From Lutibacter citreus (lineage in GTDB: Bacteria; Bacteroidota; Bacteroidia; Flavobacteriales; Flavobacteriaceae), in the NCBI RefSeq assembly GCF_003260195.1, contig NZ_QEIH01000005.1:1-64000 (forward strand): a DNA stretch of 64,000 nucleotides, given 5' to 3'. The position numbers and the translations under genes were made by a program. The notes under the pieces were generated by a model. That model did no database searches, had not been told where the DNA came from, and saw nothing but the letters and a program-made list of their open reading frames with translations. Positions 7,252-16,890 of the stretch are shown here, piece by piece. Within the stretch, counting starts at the first letter, position 1; each line of letters opens with the position of its first letter.

Positions 7252-7969
7252 CTTGTATTCTAATTTTAGTTAAAAATAAAAAGATGAAAGTTAAAGACAT
7301 AAAGTAAATTAAATCTCTTGTATCAATAACTCCTTTGCTAATGCTGTTAAAATGTTCTTTCATACCAATATTTTGAACAAAATAATCTAAACTTCCAAAA
7401 AGATTGTATGAACTTAATGCTTCAAAACCAAAATACATAAAAAATGAAATGAAAACAGCGAGTAAAAATGATACTATTTGGTTTTTGGAAATTGTAGAGG
7501 CAAAAATTCCTATTGATGTATAGGCTCCTGCTAAAAAAAGCAATCCTAAAAAAGAGCCAATAGTAGTTCCCATTGTTATGTTTCCAACGGGATTTCCAAG
7601 TTTATAAATGCTATAGATATATATTAAAGTTGGTATTACAGCTAGCACAACTAAAATAAATGAGCCTAAAAATTTCCCTAGTATTAATTGCCAAATTGAG
7701 ATTGGTTTTGTCACTAAAATTTCAATAGTACCCGTGTTAAATTCATCTGAAAAACTGCGCATTGTAATTGCAGGTATTAAGAAAATAAAAATCCAAGGAG
7801 CAATAAAAAAATAACTATTTAAATCTGCAAAACCAGCATGTAAAATATTAAATTCACCATTAAATACCCATAGGAACAAACCGTTCAATAATAGGTAAAC
7901 AGCAATAACCACATATCCTATTGGTGAAGAAAAAAAGGAATTAAGTTCTTTTTGTAGTATTGGTATCAT
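7241..7969 (-). CDS. gldF: Gliding motility ABC transporter permease GldF
   Basis: At 242 aa it is an ABC-2 type permease with about six membrane helices. The N-terminus MIPILQKELNSFFSSPIGYVV and the loop MRSFSDEFNTGTIEILVTKP are typical of the GldF/NosY group. It is the membrane partner of GldG, encoded directly downstream with overlap. It ends the upstream part of a four-gene minus-strand operon that begins with the SAM hydrolase-like gene. Confidence 0.92.
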   Translation of the reverse strand: MIPILQKELNSFFSSPIGYVVIAVYLLLNGLFLWVFNGEFNILHAGFADLNSYFFIAPWIFIFLIPAITMRSFSDEFNTGTIEILVTKPISIWQLILGKFLGSFILVVLAVIPTLIYIYSIYKLGNPVGNITMGTTIGSFLGLLFLAGAYTSIGIFASTISKNQIVSFLLAVFISFFMYFGFEALSSYNLFGSLDYFVQNIGMKEHFNSISKGVIDTRDLIYFMSLTFIFLFLTKIRIQDEN

Positions 7970-7976
7970 TCTTTTT

Positions 7977-8273
7977 TTAATGTAAACTTTCTAATTTATC
8001 AACGCTCCAAGCTTCGGGTTTGGCATTAAACAACACTTTGGTTTTTGCCCAAACATTTTTAAATAAATCAGAATTTCTATAAATATCTAAATGTTTTTCA
8101 GATTCCCAATAACTATATGTAAAAAATATTGTTGGATTGTCTTTTGATCTATATAATTCTAATAAACGGCAACCATTAAATTTTCGTATTTTTTCTTTGT
8201 TATTATTAAAGTTATTTAAGAAAATATCAATTTTAGATTCATCAAAACTCATTTTAACAATACGTACAATCAT
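7977..8273 (-). CDS. ABM-domain (antibiotic biosynthesis monooxygenase-like) protein
   Basis: This compact 98-aa alpha/beta ferredoxin-like domain has the family's pattern: MIVRIVKMSF at the start, then a helix, CRLLELYRSKDN, FTYSYWESEKHLDIYR with the conserved Trp-Glu, and a C-terminal strand. ABM proteins act as dimeric monooxygenases or quinol-type oxidoreductases; the substrate cannot be told. It lies 7 bases upstream of gldF and 10 bases after the SAM hydrolase-like gene, so it is in the same transcript, though a role in gliding is not implied. Confidence 0.8.
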   Translation of the reverse strand: MIVRIVKMSFDESKIDIFLNNFNNNKEKIRKFNGCRLLELYRSKDNPTIFFTYSYWESEKHLDIYRNSDLFKNVWAKTKVLFNAKPEAWSVDKLESLH

Positions 8274-8283
8274 ATAGTTTAAT

Positions 8284-9114
8284 TTAAATAAATTTTACGG
8301 TTAGTACATCTCTATAATTTAAGCCTAAAAGTGATGAAGCACCACCAACAGTGTTTAAATTACTTCGGTAAATTGCTATTTCTAAATAATTAGCAGAGTT
8401 AAACAATGCTAATTTACTACCATCTTTTTGACGTTGGTTTTTTGGTAAAGAAAAATCTATAAATTCACTATATCTTGAGTGAATTTTGTTAAATGTATAT
8501 TTATTGGCTGAAACTTCAAAATCACGACCTTTACCAACTTCTTGAAAAAGTTTTTGGCTAATGTTACTAATGGAGTTTCCGTAATTATCTATGTAAATTA
8601 TATTCCCAAAAATAGTTTTATTGTCAGATGCTATTGTTGGTTGCAAATTTTTTAATTGTTTGCATTCTGTAATTATTTTACCAATAACTTCAAGTGTTCC
8701 TCCACGCGAAATGTGGCAGGCAACTTTAACAAATACATCTAAAACTGGAAAACTAGTTTCAAATCTGTTATGAATATTTATTTCTACTATTTTTTCGGGA
8801 TTTATTTCAGCAGTTAATAAAGAAATTACACCATTATCTGCACAAATAAAATAGTGGTTATCTAATTTAACGGCTATATGTTTGTTTTCAGTATTTAATT
8901 CAGAATCTACACCAATAATATGTATACTTCCTTCAGGGAAATTTTTATAGGTGTTCTTTAGAATATAAGCTGTTTCAGTTATGTTAAAAGGAGATATGTG
9001 ATGTGATATATCAACAATTTTAGCATCTGGCAACTCACTATAAATGGTGCCTTTTACAGCTCCAACAAAGTGGTCTTTAGTCCCAAAATCAGTAGTTAAT
9101 GTAATTATAGACAT
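8284..9114 (-). CDS. SAM hydrolase / SAM-hydroxide adenosyltransferase (DUF62)
   Basis: The start at 9114 gives MSIITLTTDFG, the family's usual beginning; an ATG at 9129 would add five residues. Visible signatures are TDFGTKDHFVG, a DISHHI motif with the conserved His, FICADNGVISL, and the C-terminal domain with GNIIYIDNYGNSISNI. Members hydrolyse S-adenosylmethionine to adenosine and methionine and are related to fluorinases. It heads the operon with the ABM protein, gldF and gldG. It is divergent from phoH. Confidence 0.9.
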   Translation of the reverse strand: MSIITLTTDFGTKDHFVGAVKGTIYSELPDAKIVDISHHISPFNITETAYILKNTYKNFPEGSIHIIGVDSELNTENKHIAVKLDNHYFICADNGVISLLTAEINPEKIVEINIHNRFETSFPVLDVFVKVACHISRGGTLEVIGKIITECKQLKNLQPTIASDNKTIFGNIIYIDNYGNSISNISQKLFQEVGKGRDFEVSANKYTFNKIHSRYSEFIDFSLPKNQRQKDGSKLALFNSANYLEIAIYRSNLNTVGGASSLLGLNYRDVLTVKFI

Positions 9115-9217
9115 ATTAATAGCTCGCAATTATTTTTGATATTTAACAATTTTAAAATACTTAATAAAATGTTTAAAACTTATTTAGTAAGATCAATTTA
9201 ATGTAAATTGATATAAT

Positions 9218-9225
9218 TAAATTTG
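9218..9225 (+). promoter_or_regulatory. Minus-10-like box for phoH
   Basis: TAAATTTG matches the TAnnTTTG consensus and lies 72 bases before the TTG start of phoH in the divergent intergenic region. No convincing TTTG box is seen at the right distance. Confidence 0.4.
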
Positions 9226-9297
9226 TTATGCAAATCTAATCAATTATTCGATTAGAGCATATACATTTTAATGAATTAAACTTAACACATTTATCAT

Positions 9298-10251
9298 TTG
9301 AACGAACGTATTATTGAACTAACAGATATAAATCCAAGTGATTTATTCGGACCACAAAATTCGAACATTGAAATACTAAAAAAGTATTATCCAAAACTTA
9401 AAATTGTAGCTCGTGGAACTAAGTTAAAAGCTTATGGTGAGCCTAGTATTTTAGATGAGTTTGAAAAACGATTTAATATGATTGTAAAGTATTTTAATCG
9501 TTACAATAAATTAGATGATAATAGTATTGAACGTATTTTAACTTCAACTGGAAAGGAGCAAAATAATTCTAAACTAGCTGAAGGTGTTTTAGTACACGGA
9601 GTTGGCGGTAAATTAATAAAAGCACAAACCGTTAATCAACGTAAAATGGTTGAGAGAATGGATAAAAATGATATGCTTTTTGCAATTGGTCCTGCAGGTA
9701 CCGGTAAAACTTATACAGCGGTAGCATTAGCCGTAAAAGCTTTAAAGGAGAAAGAAGTTAAACGAATTATTTTAACAAGACCAGCAGTTGAATCTGGTGA
9801 AAATTTAGGGTTTTTACCTGGAGATTTAAAAGAAAAACTAGATCCGTATATGCAACCATTATATGATGCATTACGAGATATGATACCTGCTGAAAGATTG
9901 GAATCTTATATTGAAAGAGGCGTAATTCAAATTGCACCATTAGCATTTATGCGTGGTAGAACATTAGATAATGCTTTTGTAATTTTAGATGAAGCACAAA
10001 ATACAACGCATAGTCAAATGAAGATGTTTTTAACGCGTATGGGAAAAAGTGCTAAGTTTATTATTAACGGAGATCCGGGGCAAATTGATTTACCTCGCAG
10101 ACAAGTTTCGGGTTTAAAAGAAGCAATGTTAACGCTTAAAGATGTAAAAGGAATTGCATTTGTGCTTTTAGATGATAAAGATGTAATTAGACATAGATTA
10201 GTAAAAGAAATACTTTCTGCTTATAAAAGTATTGAGGCAGGGAATGATTAA
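9298..10251 (+). CDS. PhoH-like ATPase
   Basis: The 317-aa protein has an N-terminal KH-like region (to about 110) and a PhoH P-loop domain. Walker A is GPAGTGKT at 131-138, and the Walker B motif FVILDEAQN follows. The segment TRPAVESGENLGFLPGD is a PhoH hallmark. The start codon is TTG: the frame has no suitable ATG, and MNERIIELTDI is the usual beginning of flavobacterial relatives. The family is linked to RNA metabolism, and in many bacteria lies near ybeY. Here purC follows after 36 bases on the same strand. Confidence 0.92.
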   Translation: MNERIIELTDINPSDLFGPQNSNIEILKKYYPKLKIVARGTKLKAYGEPSILDEFEKRFNMIVKYFNRYNKLDDNSIERILTSTGKEQNNSKLAEGVLVHGVGGKLIKAQTVNQRKMVERMDKNDMLFAIGPAGTGKTYTAVALAVKALKEKEVKRIILTRPAVESGENLGFLPGDLKEKLDPYMQPLYDALRDMIPAERLESYIERGVIQIAPLAFMRGRTLDNAFVILDEAQNTTHSQMKMFLTRMGKSAKFIINGDPGQIDLPRRQVSGLKEAMLTLKDVKGIAFVLLDDKDVIRHRLVKEILSAYKSIEAGND

Positions 10252-10287
10252 GTTTAAAAACAAAACCACCAACAACTAAAAAATAAA

Positions 10288-11238
10288 ATGAGCAACACAA
10301 TTAACAACACCGAATTTAATTTTCCAGGTCAAAAATCTGTATATAAAGGAAAAGTAAGAGAAGTTTACAATATAAATGATGAAACTTTAGTAATGATTGC
10401 ATCAGATAGGCTTTCTGCTTTTGATGTGGTTATGCCAAAACAAATACCATATAAAGGTCAGATTTTAAATCAAATTGCAGCTAAAATGCTTGATGCAACT
10501 TGTGATATTGTTCCAAATTGGATTTTAGGAATTCCAGATCCAAATGTTGCAGTAGGGCATATGTGTGAGCCATACAAAGTTGAAATGGTAATTCGCGGCT
10601 ATATGAGTGGTCATGCGGCAAGAGAATATAAAGCAGGTAAAAGAATGCTTTGTGGAGTTCCAATGCCTGAAGGAATGAAAGAAAATGATAAATTTCCTGA
10701 ACCAATTATTACCCCAGCTACAAAAGCTGAAGATGGAGATCACGATGAAGATATTTCAAAAGAAGATATAATTGCGAAAGGAATTATTTCTGCTGAAGAT
10801 TATGCGATTCTTGAAAAGTATACCAAAGCTTTGTTTCAAAGAGGTACTGAAATTGCTGCAGAACGTGGATTAATTTTAGTAGATACTAAATATGAATTTG
10901 GTAAAACAAAAGAAGGTAAAATATTATTAATTGACGAAATACATACTCCAGATTCTTCAAGATATTTTTATGCAGAAGGTTATAAAGAAAGACAGGATAG
11001 AGGAGAAGCTCAAAAACAATTATCTAAAGAGTTTGTACGCCAATGGTTAATTGCAAATAATTTTCAAGGATTAGAAGGGCAAACAGTACCTGAAATGTCT
11101 GATGAGAAAATAGTTGAAATTTCAGAAAGATATATTGAGTTATATGAAAATATTACGGGTGAAACTTTTGTAAAATCTGATGTAAGTAATATTTCTGAAA
11201 GAATTGAAAATAATGTTTTGGCTTTTTTAAAAGCTTAA
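10288..11238 (+). CDS. purC: SAICAR synthetase (purine biosynthesis)
   Basis: The enzyme joins CAIR and aspartate using ATP in de novo purine synthesis. At 316 aa it is the longer PurC type found in Bacteroidota and yeast. Signatures are YKGKVREVY near the N-terminus, [12 protein letters not shown], the [12 protein letters not shown] segment, LVDTKYEFG and [12 protein letters not shown]. It follows phoH in the same direction. The stop codon is separated by a single base from the convergent gene at 11240-11680. Confidence 0.96.
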   Translation: MSNTINNTEFNFPGQKSVYKGKVREVYNINDETLVMIASDRLSAFDVVMPKQIPYKGQILNQIAAKMLDATCDIVPNWILGIPDPNVAVGHMCEPYKVEMVIRGYMSGHAAREYKAGKRMLCGVPMPEGMKENDKFPEPIITPATKAEDGDHDEDISKEDIIAKGIISAEDYAILEKYTKALFQRGTEIAAERGLILVDTKYEFGKTKEGKILLIDEIHTPDSSRYFYAEGYKERQDRGEAQKQLSKEFVRQWLIANNFQGLEGQTVPEMSDEKIVEISERYIELYENITGETFVKSDVSNISERIENNVLAFLKA

Positions 11239-11239
11239 T

Positions 11240-11680
11240 TTAAAGACTATTTTCAAGATCAATTAAAATAGAAGACAGTTTATTAATAAGAAATGGCTCA
11301 TAATAGTTGAGCCATTTAAAAGCTTTTTCATTTGTAGAAAAGATTTCAGTTTTCTGGTTAAGTTTTTTTTGCTTTTGTTTATATATTGTTGTTGGTACTA
11401 CCTGATTTGGTGTATTGGTTATTAAAGCAATTTTTCTTTTACCTAAAAATTTAGATTTACTTTCAATAAATTCAATATATTTTTTTATATCTGAATTGGT
11501 TGTATGAAAAATAACGTTTTTTTGATCTATAAAATAATTCATATCAGGTTTGTAGAGTTCGTCTTTAATTAATTTACTCTTAAACTTAATATACATATCT
11601 AGGTCAGCTATTCCTTTGTGAAATTCTATTACAAGATTGTATTCAGGGATGATTTTGTAGTTACTTTTAAATTTTGACAT
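11240..11680 (-). CDS. Hypothetical protein, paralogue A
   Basis: This soluble 146-aa protein has alternating strands and helices. It starts with SKFKSNYKIIPEYNLVIEFHKG and has the conserved block GKRKIALITNTPNQVVPTTIY and an EIFSTNEKAFKWL helix. The gene at 11977-12405 has the same layout and clearly shares ancestry. The pattern recalls the SpoIIAA/STAS-like proteins common in Bacteroidota, but that is only a fold impression. Promoter boxes lie at 11705-11733. It converges with purC, one base apart. Confidence 0.6.
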   Translation of the reverse strand: MSKFKSNYKIIPEYNLVIEFHKGIADLDMYIKFKSKLIKDELYKPDMNYFIDQKNVIFHTTNSDIKKYIEFIESKSKFLGKRKIALITNTPNQVVPTTIYKQKQKKLNQKTEIFSTNEKAFKWLNYYEPFLINKLSSILIDLENSL

Positions 11681-11704
11681 TTTTGAAATAGGGGGATCTT
11701 ATAA

Positions 11705-11733
11705 CAAAAATATAGAAAAAGTCTCTTTGCAAA
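11705..11733 (-). promoter_or_regulatory. Promoter for paralogue A
   Basis: On the minus strand a TTTG box (11730-11733) is followed after 17 bases by TATTTTTG (11705-11712), matching the Bacteroidota consensus. The start codon lies 25 bases downstream. The rest of the 11681-11976 gap is AT-rich and shows no other feature. Confidence 0.55.
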
Positions 11734-11976
11734 AACAAAAAAACTTAGAACTTAACAAACGGTAGGTTTTATCGTTTTTTTGGGTGTTTTGTAACGGTTT
11801 TTAGGTATATAAATCATTCAAAAACCTTATTTAAAATGATTGAAGGAATCAAGATTAAATAAAACACCACTATTTAGATTAAAAATTAAATTTGTTAATT
11901 TTTTTATGATTAGCTATATGTTTAAATTTTAAAGATTATCTAAATTATGCTGGCTAATAATTAATATAAAATCTGG

Positions 11977-12405
11977 TTATTTTTTTAATTCTTTAAATAT
12001 TTCAACAAGTTGCTCTGCAGTTAAATCAGTTTGTAACCAATCTAGAGCGCTTTCATAGGTTGAAAAAATCTCAACAGATTGATTTAACTCGTTTTGCTTC
12101 ATTTTGTATAAAGTAGCCGGAACAATTTGGTTTGGAGTTCTGGTTATAAAAGCAAGTTTTTTTTTGCCTAAAATTTTAGGTGTTAACTTTAAATAATTAA
12201 TATACTCTACAATTTCATTTGGAGTCATTATAAAATCAACATTTTTAAAATTTATAATGTAATTTAAAGAGTTGGAGTATAATGGGTTTTCAATAATTTT
12301 TGTTTTAAAAGGCTTATAAGAGTTTATATCTAAAGTGTTTTCATGGTATTCAACAATAAGATTATGTTTCTTAAGGATTTGATAATTACTTTTCAAGTGG
12401 GGCAT
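11977..12405 (-). CDS. Hypothetical protein, paralogue B
   Basis: At 142 aa it is co-linear with the 11240-11680 product: KSNYQILKKHNLIVEYHE at the start, GKKKLAFITRTPNQIVPATLYKMKQ in the middle and EIFSTYESALDWL near the end. The two genes lie in tandem on the same strand about 300 bases apart, so they arose by local duplication and have since diverged a good deal. No catalytic residues are evident. Function unknown. Confidence 0.6.
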   Translation of the reverse strand: MPHLKSNYQILKKHNLIVEYHENTLDINSYKPFKTKIIENPLYSNSLNYIINFKNVDFIMTPNEIVEYINYLKLTPKILGKKKLAFITRTPNQIVPATLYKMKQNELNQSVEIFSTYESALDWLQTDLTAEQLVEIFKELKK

Positions 12406-12430
12406 TGAATTAGTTTTTGTTATAAAAATA

Positions 12431-12458
12431 AAATATCAAAGCGTGAACTTTGATATTT
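12431..12458 (-). terminator. Terminator after yidC
   Basis: An 11-base stem AAATATCAAAG / CTTTGATATTT with a 6-base loop lies between the yidC stop codon and paralogue B. T-rich sequence follows on the minus strand. Confidence 0.65.
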
Positions 12459-12490
12459 TATTTAAATGTATAAAAAAAAACTTTATAACT

Positions 12491-14386
12491 TTATTTTTTT
12501 TTCGGTTGTTTTGCTTGTTGTTCTTGAGCCTGTTTCATAGCATCGTTTAAACGTTTTTTAAACTTGCTTTCTTTTTTAGGCTTCTTTTTATTCTCTTGAA
12601 TTTTAGCATGAATTTTATCTTCATCAATAATGTAATTTTTAATAACTAACATTATTGTTATAGTAAGTAAGTTAGAAACAAAATAGTATAAACTTAAACT
12701 ACTTGCATACATATTAAAGAAAATTAACATCATTACAGGAGAAAAATACATCATCATTTTCATCATCTTTTGCATATCTGGCATTCCTTCTTGCGTAGGT
12801 TGTTGCATATTCATCTGTTGACTTTGACTCATTCTCATATAAAAGAAAATTGCAATAGAAGCTAAAATTGGAAACAAACTAATGTGAGATCCATACATAG
12901 GAATATTGAATGGTAGTTCAAAAACAGAATCATAAGAAGATAAATCATCTGCCCATAAAAATGATTTCTGACGAACATCTATATTTGCTGGGAAAAATTT
13001 AAATAAAGCAAAGAAAACTGGCATTTGCAGTACTGCAGGGATACAACCAGCAAGCGGACTAACACCAGCCTTACTTTGTACCGCCATAGTTTCTTGCTGA
13101 CGTTTCATTGCATTTTCTTTACCAGGAAGACGTTTGTTTATTTCTTCCATTTCAGGTTTTAAAACCTTCATTTTGGCACTAGATAAATAAGATTTATATA
13201 CCAATGGAGACATAAATATTCTAACAACAATTGTCATTAAAATAATTATTAAACCGTAGTTACCAATAAAACCTTGTAAAAAGTTAAAAACAGGTATAAA
13301 AACATAACGGTTAATAACACCAAAAATACCCCATCCTAAATTGATAACATCTTTAATGCTTCTATCATATTTTTTTAGAATTTGGTAATCATTTGGTCCA
13401 ATGTACCAACTCATATCAGAGTTAAATTCACCACCTTGTAAAGCTAGAGGTGCTTTTAAGTGAAATGCTTTTGTAAAAGTAGTGTCAATTTTTTCGTCTT
13501 TAGTTAACGTTTCAGACTTTAAACTTGCAGTTTTAAAACCTTCTTCATTTATTAAAATTGAAGAGAAAAAATGTTGTTTAAAAGCAACCCAGTTTACGTC
13601 TTGTTCCTCGGCATCATCTTCACCACCAATTGATAAGTAATCAATTTTTTGGTCTTCTTTTTCATAATACAATTCCGTTTGTTGGTTTTCATAACGAATA
13701 CTTTTTTCGTGGCTGAATCCGTTTAAATTCCAATCAAGAATTACTTGTTGAGATGAATTTATAGAAGAACTTAAACCTTGTGAACGAATATTAAAATCAA
13801 CCATATATTCATCTGGTTTAATTTCATATCTATATTCTAAAAATTTATCATTAGAAACTTTAAGCTTCATTGATAAAACAGAATTTTCTCCACTTTTAGA
13901 TAAACTAGGTTCAAATAATAAATCTTTAGTATTTAAAGTTCTGTTATCATTTGTTCCAAAGTTAATGTTAAAAGATGCGTTGTTATCCTTTACTAAATAT
14001 AAAGGAAGCGAATCATAAGTAACATAATTTTTAATTAAAGCTTCTTTTATTTGTCCACCTTTATTTGAAATAACTAATTTAAGTAAGTCGTTTTCTAAAA
14101 TAGTTTCACTGTTTGAAACCGTTGCAGAATGTGCAAATGCTCCTAGTTGACTTTGAGCTTTAGCCATAGATATTGAATCTGTAGCTTGTATAACGTTGTC
14201 ATTAGTATTAAAAGTATTTTCTACTGTTGAAGAGTTATTGGTTTCTTGAACCTGCTCGGTCTGTTTAGTTTTTTCAGCTTCTAATTCTTCAGGTGTTGGT
14301 TGATTTGTGTACATCCACCATAGCATAATTGCTCCAAGTAAAACAAAACCAATTAGTGAGTTAAAATCAAATTTCTTTTCTTCCAT
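12491..14386 (-). CDS. yidC: Membrane protein insertase YidC
   Basis: The 631-aa protein has the full YidC layout of Gram-negative bacteria. There is an N-terminal membrane helix (about 9-26), a large periplasmic P1 domain (about 90-340), and then the conserved five-helix insertase core. The core includes YGLIIILMTIVVRIFMSPL and AGCIPAVLQMPVFFALFKFFP. The basic C-terminal tail is long (KKPKKESKFKKRL), as is common in Bacteroidota. YidC inserts and folds inner-membrane proteins with or without SecYEG. It follows pyrG by 105 bases. A TACTTTTG box on the minus strand at 14441-14448 may give it its own promoter. Confidence 0.97.
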   Translation of the reverse strand: MEEKKFDFNSLIGFVLLGAIMLWWMYTNQPTPEELEAEKTKQTEQVQETNNSSTVENTFNTNDNVIQATDSISMAKAQSQLGAFAHSATVSNSETILENDLLKLVISNKGGQIKEALIKNYVTYDSLPLYLVKDNNASFNINFGTNDNRTLNTKDLLFEPSLSKSGENSVLSMKLKVSNDKFLEYRYEIKPDEYMVDFNIRSQGLSSSINSSQQVILDWNLNGFSHEKSIRYENQQTELYYEKEDQKIDYLSIGGEDDAEEQDVNWVAFKQHFFSSILINEEGFKTASLKSETLTKDEKIDTTFTKAFHLKAPLALQGGEFNSDMSWYIGPNDYQILKKYDRSIKDVINLGWGIFGVINRYVFIPVFNFLQGFIGNYGLIIILMTIVVRIFMSPLVYKSYLSSAKMKVLKPEMEEINKRLPGKENAMKRQQETMAVQSKAGVSPLAGCIPAVLQMPVFFALFKFFPANIDVRQKSFLWADDLSSYDSVFELPFNIPMYGSHISLFPILASIAIFFYMRMSQSQQMNMQQPTQEGMPDMQKMMKMMMYFSPVMMLIFFNMYASSLSLYYFVSNLLTITIMLVIKNYIIDEDKIHAKIQENKKKPKKESKFKKRLNDAMKQAQEQQAKQPKKK

Positions 14387-14491
14387 GTTTATTTAATGTC
14401 AATTTGTCATTTTCTTTTTGAATATTTTCAAAAAGTCCGACAAAAGTACTAAAAGTAGCGTTAATAATTAGTTTTTAATAATGATTGTGTA

Positions 14492-16152
<1,661 letters not shown>

Positions 16153-16484
16153 AACAAAACCTCTTAAAAAAGATGTTTTTTAAGAAGATCAGAAGTACTT
16201 TATGATGTTTACTTTTTAGTTTTATGTTAATTATAAACTTTTTGAATAATTTATGCCTTATCTATTTACAATAAAAGCTTTTAATATATTCTATGTTTTT
16301 AGGGGGAGCAATAAATATATTAATGGTATTTGTGCTTTTTTACTATAATAATATATTACCTGTATAGGCTATATTTATTGAAGATTGAGTGTTATTATAT
16401 TTTTGCATATATTTGATTTTTGATTACTAATTTTATTGTAATTTTTTTAGAAGAATTATTTTTTTTAATTTTTTTTTAAAATCA

Positions 16485-16515
16485 TTTGTCAAAGAAAAAA
16501 CTAATTGTATATTTG
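16485..16515 (+). promoter_or_regulatory. rpmH promoter
   Basis: TTTG (16485-16488) and TATATTTG (16508-16515) are 19 bases apart, matching the consensus exactly. The start codon of rpmH follows 73 bases after the second box, leaving a leader of roughly 65 bases. Confidence 0.7.
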
Positions 16516-16588
16516 CCCACGCTTTTAGGGAGATGATTTCTGAATAAAAGCATCAACTTAAGAATCACGATATTTAAAGATATTTAAA

Positions 16589-16750
16589 ATGAGTAAAAGA
16601 ACTTATCAGCCGTCAAAAAGAAAGAGAAGAAATAAACACGGATTTAGAGAGCGTATGGCTAGTGCTAATGGACGAAAAATTTTAGCAAGAAGAAGAGCTA
16701 AAGGAAGAAAAAGATTAAGTGTATCTTCGGACGCTAGACCAAAGAAATAA
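16589..16750 (+). CDS. rpmH: 50S ribosomal protein L34
   Basis: This 53-aa, strongly basic protein was read directly from the sequence. It begins [19 protein letters not shown] and continues with the invariant block [20 protein letters not shown], which identifies L34. The length is normal. A consensus promoter lies upstream and a strong terminator follows 21 bases after the stop codon, so it is transcribed on its own. Confidence 0.98.
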   Translation: MSKRTYQPSKRKRRNKHGFRERMASANGRKILARRRAKGRKRLSVSSDARPKK

Positions 16751-16771
16751 TGAAACAATAGTTTTATATAT

Positions 16772-16806
16772 AAGGTGTTACTTTTTTTTAGTAACACCTT
16801 TTTTTT
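16772..16806 (+). terminator. rpmH terminator
   Basis: A perfect 10-base stem AAGGTGTTAC / GTAACACCTT with a T-rich 9-base loop is followed by six further T residues: a textbook intrinsic terminator. Confidence 0.92.
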
Positions 16807-16890
16807 GACCTATTGATAAGTATTGAAAACTATTTAAATAATATATACAAATATTATTGATATTTGAAAAATCAAAATTTATATTGAAAA

